Shown one piece after another: positions 20,738 to 28,347 of a DNA stretch of 32,771 nt; the stretch's first letter is position 1; every line of letters starts with the position of its first letter. Origin of the DNA: a virus. The stretch is taken from the IMG/VR virus record IMGVR_UViG_3300033182_000883, positions 1-32,771 of that record, one strand, 5' to 3'. Position numbers and translations under genes: made by a program. A model generated the notes under the pieces. That model did no database searches, was not told where the DNA came from, and was given only the letters and a program-made list of their open reading frames with translations.

Positions 20738-21072
20738 TGGTACTATACTTACATAAAGTAGCGAAACTGTTAGGCTTAAAGCCTAAAGATTTAAAACAGC
20801 ATATTCGCAACGGCGAACTACATTTAGACGATGCAGGCATGGTTGACTGTGATGAGATTAAAATCCTATACCCCCGCGAATGGGAACAGGCACAAACTGA
20901 TCCCCAGATTGAATACCTAAACGCTGTTAAAGAAACTTGCGGCAATTGGAAAAACGGTGCCAGAGAAAAAATGGCAGCCATGGATAAGCATCATCTTGTT
21001 AACACCATACGTCGGTTAGAAGCAGAAAACCACGCACTCAAAAAACGTATAGCAGAACTTGAATCCAAGTAA
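20737..21072 (+). CDS. Possible small DNA-binding regulator, 111 aa
   Basis: Residues about 4-40 ('LHKVAKLLGLKPKDLKQHIR', 'NGELHLDDAGMVDCDEI') look like a MerR/excisionase-type winged helix that reads a short DNA site. Residues about 87-110 form a leucine-zipper-like coiled coil ('LVNTIRRLEAENHALKKRI'), suggesting a dimer. Last gene of the small-gene array. A role as a transcription or replication regulator is inferred from the layout. Confidence 0.5.
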   Translation: MVLYLHKVAKLLGLKPKDLKQHIRNGELHLDDAGMVDCDEIKILYPREWEQAQTDPQIEYLNAVKETCGNWKNGAREKMAAMDKHHLVNTIRRLEAENHALKKRIAELESK

Positions 21073-21090
21073 ATAACTCAAGTAATGTAA

Positions 21091-21987
<897 letters not shown>

Positions 21988-21998
<11 letters not shown>

Positions 21999-22440
21999 GT
22001 ACTTGAGATATATAAACTTGCCAAGAATCCCCGAGGAACTACTAGCAGAAGTGCCTGAGGATCTATCTAAATTTACAAAAAATGACGGTCCTGATTATTT
22101 GCGGAATTATCAATGGAGCGATCAGTTTAATCAGAAAATTAATGCATGGTGTCAAGAAAACATCTGCGCTGATATGTACTGGGCGTTTCAGTTTATGAAC
22201 GGCGATTTAGGCAAGCATGTTGGACGCGAAACCAAGATAAAATTTATATACTTGGTTGAAAAGGGCGGCGACAATGTACACACACGTTTTTGGTCAGACG
22301 ACCACAAAACAGAACTTGCCGACTATGTAGTTGAGCCGCATCGCTGGCATATTCTAAAAGTAGACAAAGTGCATTCAGTTGACGGCATTCCCCCAGGTGC
22401 TGTGCGTTGGGGTATTACTGGCAGACTTTTTGGCGAATAA
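21988..22440 (+). CDS. 2OG-oxygenase-like or cupin protein, 150 aa
   Basis: 'HVGRETKIKFIYLVEKGGDN' followed by 'RWHILKVDKVHSVDGIPPG' and 'RWGITGRLFG' resembles the core of phage 2-oxoglutarate oxygenase-like proteins, with the distal His in 'HSVDG' and an Arg. The usual first His-x-Asp pair appears as His-Val-Gly, so catalysis is doubtful. Overlaps the acyltransferase by 11 bases. Family call is tentative. Confidence 0.45.
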
Positions 22441-22443
22441 TCG

Positions 22444-22471
22444 TTGACAAATTCCTAAAAACGTGTATAAT
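22444..22471 (+). promoter_or_regulatory. Sigma70-type promoter
   Basis: TTGACA (22444-22449), 16-base spacer, TATAAT (22466-22471); nearly the same as the 13864 promoter. Start near 22478; leader of about 43 bases contains a small inverted repeat ATAAGT/ACTTAT. Confidence 0.88.
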
Positions 22472-22520
22472 ACACACTATAAGTTAAACAAGACTTATAT
22501 TTTTAAAGGAAAAATTTTAA

Positions 22521-22664
22521 ATGAAAATCTTAGCAGTACTTTTAGGTTTAGCAGTGGTTGGCGCCGCTGTCGTATTTTACATTTCCAACAATGAAACAGA
22601 AACCGTGGCAGCAGCGGCTCCAGCAGTGGTTGAAGCACCTGCGACTGCACCAGCAGCAAAGTAA
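22521..22664 (+). CDS. Small membrane protein with Ala/Pro-rich tail, 47 aa
   Basis: ATG at 22521, AAAGGA upstream. One hydrophobic helix ('LAVLLGLAVVGAAVVFYI') and an Ala/Pro/Val-rich periplasmic-type tail. It has its own strong promoter, so it is probably well expressed. Function unknown; small holin/spanin-like roles cannot be excluded. Confidence 0.6.
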   Translation: MKILAVLLGLAVVGAAVVFYISNNETETVAAAAPAVVEAPATAPAAK

Positions 22665-22679
22665 CAGGAGAATATCCAA

Positions 22680-22868
22680 ATGAACTTATCTGAAAAACTC
22701 TCAAAAGCAGATGACTCTGTTCAAATCCAAATCTTTGATAACGGCTTCATGGTAGAAGTATCAGGTCGCAACGCAGATGACGATTGGGCAACTGCAAAAA
22801 TCATGTGTGCTACACTTGAAGAAGTAAACGCTGTTGTTGCAGAAGCAGCAGAGATGGAACGTTCTTAA
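22680..22868 (+). CDS. Small hypothetical protein, 62 aa
   Basis: AGGAG 7-8 bases upstream of ATG 22680. Begins 'MNLSEKLSKADDSVQIQIFD', with a strand-turn-strand-helix layout ('GFMVEVSGRNADDDWATAKI', 'LEEVNAVVAEAAEM'). A small alpha/beta protein; function unknown. In the same transcript as the membrane protein. Confidence 0.65.
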   Translation: MNLSEKLSKADDSVQIQIFDNGFMVEVSGRNADDDWATAKIMCATLEEVNAVVAEAAEMERS

Positions 22869-22990
22869 TACCGCAACGTAGTGGCGGTATGCGTATTCAG
22901 TCCGCGAGCAAATAGACTGGATGGTGCCACCTGGGCTAACCTGGGCAAGTTAATAAACTGCCCAAAACTTAAACGGCGTAGATAATACGC
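22869..22990 (+). other. Structured non-coding stretch before the tRNAs
   Basis: Directly after the stop codon come several inverted repeats: TACCGC/GCGGTA (22869-22874, 22884-22889), CAGTC/GACTG (22898-22902, 22915-22919), TGGGCAAGTT/AACTGCCCA (22942-22951, 22956-22964) and GCGTA/TACGC (22976-22980, 22986-22990). It is richer in G+C than its surroundings, has no reading frame and no U tract. It may be a structured RNA or a processing leader of the tRNAs. Confidence 0.45.
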
Positions 22991-22996
22991 TAAATA
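22989..22996 (+). promoter_or_regulatory. Possible late-type box upstream of the tRNAs
   Basis: GCTAAATA directly after the GCGTA/TACGC hairpin, about 14 bases before tRNA-Thr. The last six bases match the late boxes in this window; the first two do not. Confidence 0.35.
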
Positions 22997-23009
22997 ATCT
23001 TAACACTTA

Positions 23010-23085
23010 GCTGGTGTAGCTCAGCAGGCAGAGCGCCACACTTGTAATGTGGATGTCGTAGGTTCGATTCCTATCACCAGCTCCA
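23010..23085 (+). tRNA. tRNA-Thr (TGT)
   Basis: Full cloverleaf: acceptor GCTGGTG/CACCAGC, anticodon stem CCACA/TGTGG with loop CTTGTAA (anticodon TGT), T loop TTCGATT, encoded CCA at 23083-23085. Confidence 0.95.
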
Positions 23086-23093
23086 AACAATTA

Positions 23094-23179
23094 GCCTCAG
23101 TGGTGGAATTTGGTAGACACGCTGGTTTTAGGTACCAGTGCTGCAAGGCGTGGGGGTTCAAGTCCCTCCTGAGGCACCA
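23094..23179 (+). tRNA. tRNA-Leu (TAG)
   Basis: Acceptor GCCTCAG/CTGAGGC, anticodon stem CTGGT/ACCAG with loop TTTAGGT (anticodon TAG), long variable arm as in class II tRNAs, T loop TTCAAGT, encoded CCA at 23177-23179. Confidence 0.95.
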
Positions 23180-23186
23180 ACATATT

Positions 23187-23804
23187 ATGTCAGGTAAGTT
23201 TAATATACAAAACAATCACGGTCTAGCAAGTGACTTTTTAACTGACAGTCAAATAGAAGAATTTGCTGGTCGTTTCAAGTCATACGATCCTATTGCAATT
23301 ACCGAAGGACAATGCTACGGAACCGATATCAATCATCCCGATTTTGAATGGTTTGATCGCGAGTTTTTTCCGCTAATTAAAAAATTCACAGGTAATGATC
23401 GTGTACATCCAATTTTTGCAATGTATGCTGACTTTGATGCTAGTTTTAAAATACATCAAGATATTAAAGATATCCCCGACACTGATCCTAATGCAATACA
23501 GTTTGCAAGTTTTATGATTCCTATTAGTGTTGACTATGATCCAAAACTATGTAACAAAAACTCTACTTTATTCTTTGGACGTTCGCAGCAAAGCGAACCA
23601 GACCCTACTGAAAAACCATGGCACAAATTAGTTCCTGAAGCAAAAAGGCATTTGGCAAAATCTCATATATGTACCGCTAATTATTATTGGTCGCGAGGTT
23701 CAATTATCTGGTGGAACAGCCTTATGTACCATTGCGGTGCCGACATGGAAGCAATTGGTATAACATCTAAGCAAATGTTTGTTATTCATACCTATGTCAA
23801 GTGA
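23187..23804 (+). CDS. 2OG-Fe(II) oxygenase-like protein, 205 aa
   Basis: ATG at 23187, only 7 bases after tRNA-Leu. 'SFKIHQDIKDI' gives a candidate His-x-Asp iron motif and 'SLMYHCGADM' a distal His. 'STLFFGRSQQ' and 'GSIIWWNSLMYHCG' fit the double-stranded beta-helix core. This suggests an oxygenase acting on a metabolite, protein or base; substrate unknown. Overlaps the aminotransferase-like gene by 11 bases, so the two may work in one pathway. Confidence 0.55.
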   Translation: MSGKFNIQNNHGLASDFLTDSQIEEFAGRFKSYDPIAITEGQCYGTDINHPDFEWFDREFFPLIKKFTGNDRVHPIFAMYADFDASFKIHQDIKDIPDTDPNAIQFASFMIPISVDYDPKLCNKNSTLFFGRSQQSEPDPTEKPWHKLVPEAKRHLAKSHICTANYYWSRGSIIWWNSLMYHCGADMEAIGITSKQMFVIHTYVK

Positions 23805-24624
23805 TCCAATTCCAAACACAATTGAGCTACTGGGCAAGGATCCTTTTTTAACATCTATTAGAAATAAAATTATTTCTGGTGAACTGCGTTGCACGTCTGA
23901 TAATCCACATCAAGAATTTGTATCTAAGATGGACCAATGGGTTCAAAAGCATGATCATTTCAAACTCAACGGGTTAAACGCATTTCCAAACACCGACGTG
24001 ATTATTGGATGCCACCATTACCTTGATGGCTTATTAATACAGCACGGGATCAATGGAATCCAAGTGGTTGATCACGATTATCGATACTATAGTCGACTGG
24101 ATCCCACCAAAACATGGGCAGTGCCAGGTGAATTAGAGCCAAACACACCGCTAGTTATTGCAACACCGTTTCCTGGCTATCTAGGGCTACATCCAGACTT
24201 TGACAACTTACTTGATGAAGCAGAACAGAAGAATATTGATGTACACCTAGATATGGCCTGGCTTAGTGCCAGTAAAGGTATTGAAATTGATGTTAACAGG
24301 CCCTGTATTAAAAGTATTGGCATTAGTCTTACAAAAGGCTATGGTGCTTCCTGGAATCGTGTGGGCATTCGTTACACAAAAACAGTCAACGAGCATGATC
24401 CAATTACTATATTCAACGGTGTTAATATGTGCCCTGATGCTGTAGTAAGAAATGGAATACTACTACTTGAAAATATCCCAAGTGGATATTTGTGGGATAC
24501 CTATGAAAATCAGTATCTAGGACTGATTGACCAATACAACCTAGATGTTGGCAATATTATTTTTGCCGCATATGGCAAAGATAGAATTATATACTCACTG
24601 AGTCACTTGTACTTAGAGTCATAA
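23794..24624 (+). CDS. Fold-type-I PLP aminotransferase-like protein, 276 aa
   Basis: ATG at 23794. 'IDVHLDMAWLSASKGIEID' looks like the Asp strand of class I/II aminotransferases and 'SIGISLTKGYGASWNRVGI' the Schiff-base Lys with following Arg. It is shorter than the usual 380-400 aa; the small domain seems reduced. Likely paired with the upstream oxygenase-like gene. Family call moderate, activity unproven. Confidence 0.5.
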   Translation: MSSDPIPNTIELLGKDPFLTSIRNKIISGELRCTSDNPHQEFVSKMDQWVQKHDHFKLNGLNAFPNTDVIIGCHHYLDGLLIQHGINGIQVVDHDYRYYSRLDPTKTWAVPGELEPNTPLVIATPFPGYLGLHPDFDNLLDEAEQKNIDVHLDMAWLSASKGIEIDVNRPCIKSIGISLTKGYGASWNRVGIRYTKTVNEHDPITIFNGVNMCPDAVVRNGILLLENIPSGYLWDTYENQYLGLIDQYNLDVGNIIFAAYGKDRIIYSLSHLYLES

Positions 24625-24627
24625 ATA
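24620..24627 (+). promoter_or_regulatory. Late-type promoter box, leaderless geometry
   Basis: CATAAATA, then 5 bases (CTCTT) to the ATG at 24633. Overlaps the upstream stop codon. No Shine-Dalgarno sequence. Confidence 0.7.
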
Positions 24628-24632
24628 CTCTT

Positions 24633-25058
24633 ATGCGTCTCGAAGAGTTTATAACCCCAACACTATTTGAATCTGTTCTCGTTACAGAATGGATTCTAGT
24701 TGAAGGTAACATATACAAAGGTCGTCTATTTGACAAAACAGTTGCTCGCTTTATTAAAGATCCTCAAGTTACTGCAAAACTAGATGAGTTTATAGCATTT
24801 AAAAGTGCTAACCCTGGTGAGCCGTTTGGTGCTAAAGATTATCCAATGGTAAAGAAAGGTCCGTTTGGTGTAGTGGATGGTTTGCGACATGCTGCTTTAT
24901 CTCAAGACGTGAGTGTGTTTTATTCAGTAAAGGGCGGTGACCTAAAGTTATACGGCCTGTTCACACACAAAGAAGCAGGTATTGGCAATACACCTAATAT
25001 CAAAACTCAAAAGCAACTTGCCAAGACAATGAAGAAGCAAGACTTTAATGAGTACTAA
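24633..25058 (+). CDS. RelE/YafQ-like protein with possible capsid-targeting leader, 141 aa
   Basis: Residues about 72-115 ('VKKGPFGVVDGLRHAALSQD', 'VSVFYSVKGGDLKLYGLFTH') follow the pattern of RelE/YafQ toxins: basic loop, Gly-Leu-Arg-His, a Tyr strand and a Thr-His. The N-terminus 'MRLEEFITPTLFES' resembles the capsid-targeting leader of T4 internal proteins, with LFE/S as a possible prohead-protease site. No antitoxin gene is obvious nearby. Both calls are weak on sequence alone. The leaderless late promoter fits a virion protein. Confidence 0.45.
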   Translation: MRLEEFITPTLFESVLVTEWILVEGNIYKGRLFDKTVARFIKDPQVTAKLDEFIAFKSANPGEPFGAKDYPMVKKGPFGVVDGLRHAALSQDVSVFYSVKGGDLKLYGLFTHKEAGIGNTPNIKTQKQLAKTMKKQDFNEY

Positions 25059-25242
25059 ACACAACAGCCCAGAAAACTCACAAGAGGGTTGTCACGATAT
25101 TGACTTATGCGAAGGCGGTGTTGACTACCTAGCAGCATGGGATGGTTCAGATGCTCCTGATTGGGCCAATCAACGTTCGTGGTATGTCTCAGGTAAGTGG
25201 GATTTAGAACATGACGAATTATCAGTCAACAGTTTTTTCTAA
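25048..25242 (+). CDS. Small acidic protein, 64 aa
   Basis: ATG at 25048, 11-base overlap with the previous gene. Sequence 'CHDIDLCEGGVDYLAAWDGS' and 'WYVSGKWDLEHDEL'. Acidic, two Cys, aromatic. Its position behind the RelE-like gene is where an antitoxin could sit, but it has no recognisable antitoxin domain. Confidence 0.55.
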   Translation: MSTKHNSPENSQEGCHDIDLCEGGVDYLAAWDGSDAPDWANQRSWYVSGKWDLEHDELSVNSFF

Positions 25243-25249
25243 TTAAATA
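25242..25249 (+). promoter_or_regulatory. Late-type promoter box
   Basis: ATTAAATA overlapping the previous stop, 8 bases before the ATG at 25258; no Shine-Dalgarno sequence. Confidence 0.4.
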
Positions 25250-25257
25250 CACTCAAT

Positions 25258-26109
25258 ATGATTCTTACTTTTACTAACATCAAAGATCCCAACGATGTAG
25301 TTGACCTGCGCCTAGAGCCTATAGACAACCAGGTAGTTCATTCCTGGATTGAATATGTACTGTCAAAAGAGGCAACTATGACGGCGGTTCGTTGGCGCGT
25401 CACTGACCAGTGTACAAAATTCAGTATTGGCCATTGCATCGAAAAGTGTACTCAAGCCATTGCAGAACTTGATAAACTTGGCTTACACTGTCCGTATCCT
25501 GTTCCAGAAGAAGATCGTATAGATCAAAAATGGTGTAATCGAGCACATCGATGGTTTACACATCAGTCAAAACGGATGAACCAATTCAGTCGAAATACAT
25601 CTAAAGAATCAAAATGGTTACAACAGCTAAACCACTTTATACACAAAATGGAAGATAACTTCCCTATACATACTGATTGGGAAGCAGATTATGAAATAGC
25701 AGCAGTAGACAGCAACCCAAACTATAATGGTACTGGATGGTGGTACTTCCCATTCAACGAAGTAGTGCGAAAAGACTACCACAGTGCAGATCATTATCAT
25801 GTAATTCTGTGTTCTGAGATCTTAGGAAAATCTACATTGAAATCATTCATTGACGGAGACGATCCTAATGACTGGGACACTAGTGGTCACGACACCAGTT
25901 TTGGTGGAATAAACATTTGTGTAACTGATAGTCGACAGAAGTTATACCAAAGCGAAGAATTCCAACAATGGCTAGATCTCAACAATGCTACTAGCGAAGA
26001 TGTATATTATGATTTTCCAATTGGAAATATTGCTAATATTGACGAGGCTCAAGATCTGCTCAGGCGCATGGATCAAGAAGAATTTACTCTAACATATCAT
26101 AGAGAATAG
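25258..26109 (+). CDS. Hypothetical protein, 283 aa
   Basis: No recognised domain. Begins 'MILTFTNIKDPNDVVDLRLE'. Trp/His/Asp-rich central section ('NFPIHTDWEADYEIAA', 'GWWYFPFNEVVRKDYHSADH') with many possible metal ligands, and 'DTSFGGINICVTDSRQ'. Soluble. Could be a metalloenzyme, but no known motif. The gene is followed at once by the promoter for a tRNA-like element. Confidence 0.65.
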   Translation: MILTFTNIKDPNDVVDLRLEPIDNQVVHSWIEYVLSKEATMTAVRWRVTDQCTKFSIGHCIEKCTQAIAELDKLGLHCPYPVPEEDRIDQKWCNRAHRWFTHQSKRMNQFSRNTSKESKWLQQLNHFIHKMEDNFPIHTDWEADYEIAAVDSNPNYNGTGWWYFPFNEVVRKDYHSADHYHVILCSEILGKSTLKSFIDGDDPNDWDTSGHDTSFGGINICVTDSRQKLYQSEEFQQWLDLNNATSEDVYYDFPIGNIANIDEAQDLLRRMDQEEFTLTYHRE

Positions 26110-26138
26110 TTGACATTCTTCAACATTTCCACTATAAT
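26110..26138 (+). promoter_or_regulatory. Sigma70-type promoter for tRNA genes and HAD gene
   Basis: TTGACA (26110-26115), 17-base spacer, TATAAT (26133-26138): a perfect consensus. Start near 26145, six bases before the tRNA-like element. Confidence 0.92.
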
Positions 26139-26150
26139 AACACAATCATT

Positions 26151-26221
26151 GTCAGGGTGGTGTAATTAGCACGGCAGCGTGTCCAAATGCTGCGGTCGAG
26201 GTGAGAATCCTTGCTCTGACG
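26151..26221 (+). tRNA. Degenerate tRNA-Trp-like element (CCA anticodon)
   Basis: A cloverleaf can be drawn: acceptor GTCAGGG/CTCTGAC, D stem GTGT/GCAC, anticodon stem CAGCG/TGCTG, T stem CGAGG/CCTTG, and a G discriminator as in bacterial tRNA-Trp. The loops are odd: a 5-base D loop without the GG pair, an 8-base anticodon loop with CCA as best anticodon, and a T loop TGAGAAT lacking the conserved T-C. CCT, not CCA, follows. It may be a pseudogene, a tRNA mimic or an unusual tRNA. Confidence 0.5.
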
Positions 26222-26229
26222 CCTGACAC

Positions 26230-26306
26230 GGGCCTATAGCTCAGTTGGTCAGAGCAGTGGACTCATAATCCATTGGTCCTAGGTTCAAGTCCTAGTGGGC
26301 CCACCA
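26230..26306 (+). tRNA. tRNA with CAT anticodon (tRNA-Ile2 or tRNA-Met)
   Basis: Acceptor GGGCCTA/TGGGCCC, anticodon stem GTGGA/TCCAT with loop CTCATAA, T loop TTCAAGT, encoded CCA at 26304-26306. The anticodon-side and T-arm sequence (TTGGTC then GGTTCAAGTCC) resembles E. coli tRNA-Ile2, whose C34 is changed to lysidine; elongator Met remains possible. A paired G1-C72 argues against initiator tRNA. Confidence 0.9.
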
Positions 26307-26324
26307 ACTTAAACAAGGAACATA

Positions 26325-26921
26325 ATGAAAGATAAAGTTATCCTAGTAGACGCAGACGGCGTACTGTTAGATTGGGTATATGCTTTTGACCGCTGGATGG
26401 CACGTCACGGCTATACTATTCACGATCCTACTGACTACTTGATGAGTGTTAAGTATCAGTTAGAGCATAAGGAATCGCGCAAACTGATTCGTATGTTTAA
26501 CGAGAGTGCAAGTATCCGCAAGATTCCGCCACACAAGGACGCAATCAAGTGGGTTAAAAAACTACACACAGACCACGGCTATGTGTTCCATTGTATCACA
26601 TCACAAACAGATGACGAGTATGCTCAACACCTACGCAAAAAGAACCTACAAGAACTGTTTGGTCCTAGCGTGTTTGAAACATTTGAAATCCTGCCCTGCG
26701 GTGCTGACAAAGATGGTGCACTAGTCAAATATAAAGGCACAGGATGCCTCTGGTTGGAAGATAAACCGGAAAATGCTGTTGTAGGTTATGAGTTAGGTTT
26801 GCGAGCAGTTTTGATGGACCATATCCATAATAAAGACTTCTCGCATCCAGAAATTCCGCGAGTTAGAAACTGGCAAGAGATGTATAGCCTCGTGCTTAGT
26901 CAAGATACTTCCAACCACTAA
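26325..26921 (+). CDS. HAD-superfamily phosphatase (deoxyribonucleotidase-like)
   Basis: 198 aa. Motif I 'LVDADGVLLDW' (two catalytic Asp), motif II around 'HCITSQTDDEYAQHLRKKNL', motif III/IV 'GCLWLEDKPENAVVGYELGL' and a Lys between. Layout fits the 5'(3')-nucleotidase subgroup. May remove phosphate from nucleotides during host DNA turnover. AAGGAA upstream. Its 3' end overlaps a convergent homing endonuclease gene by 26 bases. Confidence 0.8.
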   Translation: MKDKVILVDADGVLLDWVYAFDRWMARHGYTIHDPTDYLMSVKYQLEHKESRKLIRMFNESASIRKIPPHKDAIKWVKKLHTDHGYVFHCITSQTDDEYAQHLRKKNLQELFGPSVFETFEILPCGADKDGALVKYKGTGCLWLEDKPENAVVGYELGLRAVLMDHIHNKDFSHPEIPRVRNWQEMYSLVLSQDTSNH

Positions 26922-27543
26922 CACCGCGTTTGATGCGACCGCCTAGTGCTTCAGGCGTTATGCCTAGTGCTTTAGCAGCGGCGTTTCGACTTTTGTATAT
27001 TGTTCCATCAGGACTTATGCAAGGTCGAGATAACGATTCGCTAATCTTTTGTTTAGTTAACTTTGTAGGAGATTTTCGAGACTTAATAATTCTTCCAGGA
27101 GTAAACCCAGCAGGTTGTGTTCCTTCTGAAACATAGATGGTCTCTTTGCCGTTGGTATACCATTTGAGATTTTGTTCTGCTACTGCGCTTCTTCCATACA
27201 TTGAGTTGCGTTTGCCGGATGTATCTCTTTTTGATATGCCTTCTTTATAGGCGTCGCATTGCGAAGTATCGCCCCCGTCGCCCGATTCAGGAATACAGTT
27301 TGCAAATGTTTGATCATTTACTACGTTCCATAATTGAGAATAGTAAAGACCTTGATGTTTTATTTCCAATGGATCAGTTGACTCAAATAATACTTTTGTA
27401 TCAACGTCATTGCCGTGTTTATTTAGATGGCGGCGCCAACGAGTTCCAGATCCACGATATTCATATGGATCCCGGACTGTTTTGCCAAGATACTTTAAAC
27501 CTGTTTGGCGATGAGTTTTTAAGTAGAGATAAATCTTTTGCAT
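26896..27543 (-). CDS. GIY-YIG-like homing endonuclease with NUMOD3 and IENR1/NUMOD1 modules
   Basis: 215 aa from the ATG at 27543. Residues 4-45 ('IYLYLKTHRQTGLKYLGKT', 'GSGTRWRRHLNKHG') are a GIY-YIG-type nuclease variant. 'GKRNSMYGRSA' (about 110-120) is a NUMOD3-like DNA-binding motif. The C-terminal 'SPDGTIYKSRNAAAKALG' is an IENR1/NUMOD1 helix-turn-helix. It runs opposite to its neighbours, typical of a mobile free-standing endonuclease gene. A longer frame from 27594 overlaps the DUF3310 gene and is less likely. Expected to be transcribed from a leaderless late box. Confidence 0.82.
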   Translation of the reverse strand: MQKIYLYLKTHRQTGLKYLGKTVRDPYEYRGSGTRWRRHLNKHGNDVDTKVLFESTDPLEIKHQGLYYSQLWNVVNDQTFANCIPESGDGGDTSQCDAYKEGISKRDTSGKRNSMYGRSAVAEQNLKWYTNGKETIYVSEGTQPAGFTPGRIIKSRKSPTKLTKQKISESLSRPCISPDGTIYKSRNAAAKALGITPEALGGRIKRGVSGWKYLD

Positions 27544-27548
27544 AAATT

Positions 27549-27556
27549 TATTTATG
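27549..27556 (-). promoter_or_regulatory. Late-type promoter box for the homing endonuclease, leaderless geometry
   Basis: CATAAATA on the minus strand, then 5 bases (AATTT) to the ATG at 27543: same geometry as at 24620. Part of a palindromic stretch (27541-27556). Confidence 0.7.
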
Positions 27557-27587
27557 ACGACAAGCCAGAAAACATTTAGGAGGTCTA

Positions 27588-27815
27588 ATGGCAAATAAAA
27601 AGAAAGAAATGGTTGATCACCCAGATCATTATAACAGCACCAAGTTTGAAGTAATTGACATTATTGAAGAATTTGGCTTGGATTTCCACTTAGGTAATGT
27701 AGCCAAATATGTGCTCAGAGCAGGGCACAAAGACGATATCGTCCAGGATTTGAGCAAAGCCCGCTGGTATTTGGACAGAAAAATCGCCCAATTACAGGAA
27801 AAAAATTCAAAATAA
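27588..27815 (+). CDS. DUF3310 small protein (T7 gp1.7-like motif)
   Basis: 75 aa. 'DHPDHYNSTKFEVIDIIEEF' and 'FHLGNVAKYVLRAGHKDD', then 'DLSKARWYLDRKI' are the DUF3310 signature, a domain found in T7 gene 1.7 nucleotide kinase and many phage proteins. It is probably involved in nucleotide metabolism. AGGAGG is close upstream. Confidence 0.9.
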   Translation: MANKKKEMVDHPDHYNSTKFEVIDIIEEFGLDFHLGNVAKYVLRAGHKDDIVQDLSKARWYLDRKIAQLQEKNSK

Positions 27816-27860
27816 TTTGTAAGTCATTGTTTTTATTAGGAATCTTTTTTTGATAAAAGG

Positions 27861-27888
27861 TTGACCATTCTGCTGCATCCGCTATAAT
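27861..27888 (+). promoter_or_regulatory. Sigma70-type promoter
   Basis: TTGACC (27861-27866), 16-base spacer, TATAAT (27883-27888). Start near 27895. AAGGAG precedes the ATG at 27921. Confidence 0.85.
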
Positions 27889-27920
27889 ACACATACTAAC
27901 TAATTAAAGGAGCATAGCAA

Positions 27921-28328
27921 ATGGCAACACGTTCAATTATCGCAGCAGAGTTTGACGCAGAAATGGGCGGCAACATTGTAGCAACTTACTGTCACTATGA
28001 TGGCTACTTAGAAGGTGTTGGCACTACTCTGCTTCGCAACTTCAACGATTCAGAGAAGGCATTTGCTATCGCTGATATGGGCTACTTGAGCTGTTTGTAT
28101 GATACAGTTGAAGAAAACGCTGATCCAACTGAGTTTGGACACGGCGGCCACGCTAACAACGATGATCCAGCATACTTTGACGATGCTGCGGATATTGAAG
28201 CAAACCTAACCAACTATGGTGCAGAATTTGCTTACTTGTTCAAAGACGGCAAGTGGTTTGTGTTTGATCGTTACAACAACCCAAACTGGACGTTGCTTGA
28301 TCGTACTGCGGCAGCAGCAACTCACTAA
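27921..28328 (+). CDS. Conserved phage hypothetical protein, 135 aa
   Basis: N-terminus 'MATRSIIAAEFDAEMGGNIV' and 'TYCHYDGYLEGVGTTLLRNF' are typical of a widespread phage protein family of unknown function (Met-x-Thr-Arg-Ser, then His-x-Asp-Gly-Tyr). Acidic. It has its own strong promoter and ribosome site, so it is probably abundant early. Confidence 0.75.
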   Translation: MATRSIIAAEFDAEMGGNIVATYCHYDGYLEGVGTTLLRNFNDSEKAFAIADMGYLSCLYDTVEENADPTEFGHGGHANNDDPAYFDDAADIEANLTNYGAEFAYLFKDGKWFVFDRYNNPNWTLLDRTAAAATH

Positions 28329-28334
28329 TAAATA
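28327..28334 (+). promoter_or_regulatory. Late-type promoter box
   Basis: AATAAATA at the end of the previous gene, followed by a ribosome site (TTAGGAA) and the ATG at 28348. Here a short leader exists, unlike the leaderless cases. Confidence 0.5.
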
Positions 28335-28347
28335 CTTAGGAATAAAG

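Noticed and set aside
23049-23186. Upstream extension of the oxygenase-like gene through both tRNAs
   Set aside because: The frame crosses tRNA-Thr and tRNA-Leu; the ATG at 23187 after the tRNAs is the sensible start.
24633-25242. Classical toxin-antitoxin pair
   Set aside because: The second gene shows no antitoxin DNA-binding or neutralising motif and the order is unproven; kept only as a hypothesis for the first gene.
27201-27545. Plus-strand frame opposite the homing endonuclease
   Set aside because: Antisense to the GIY-YIG/NUMOD gene, no ribosome site and no domain.
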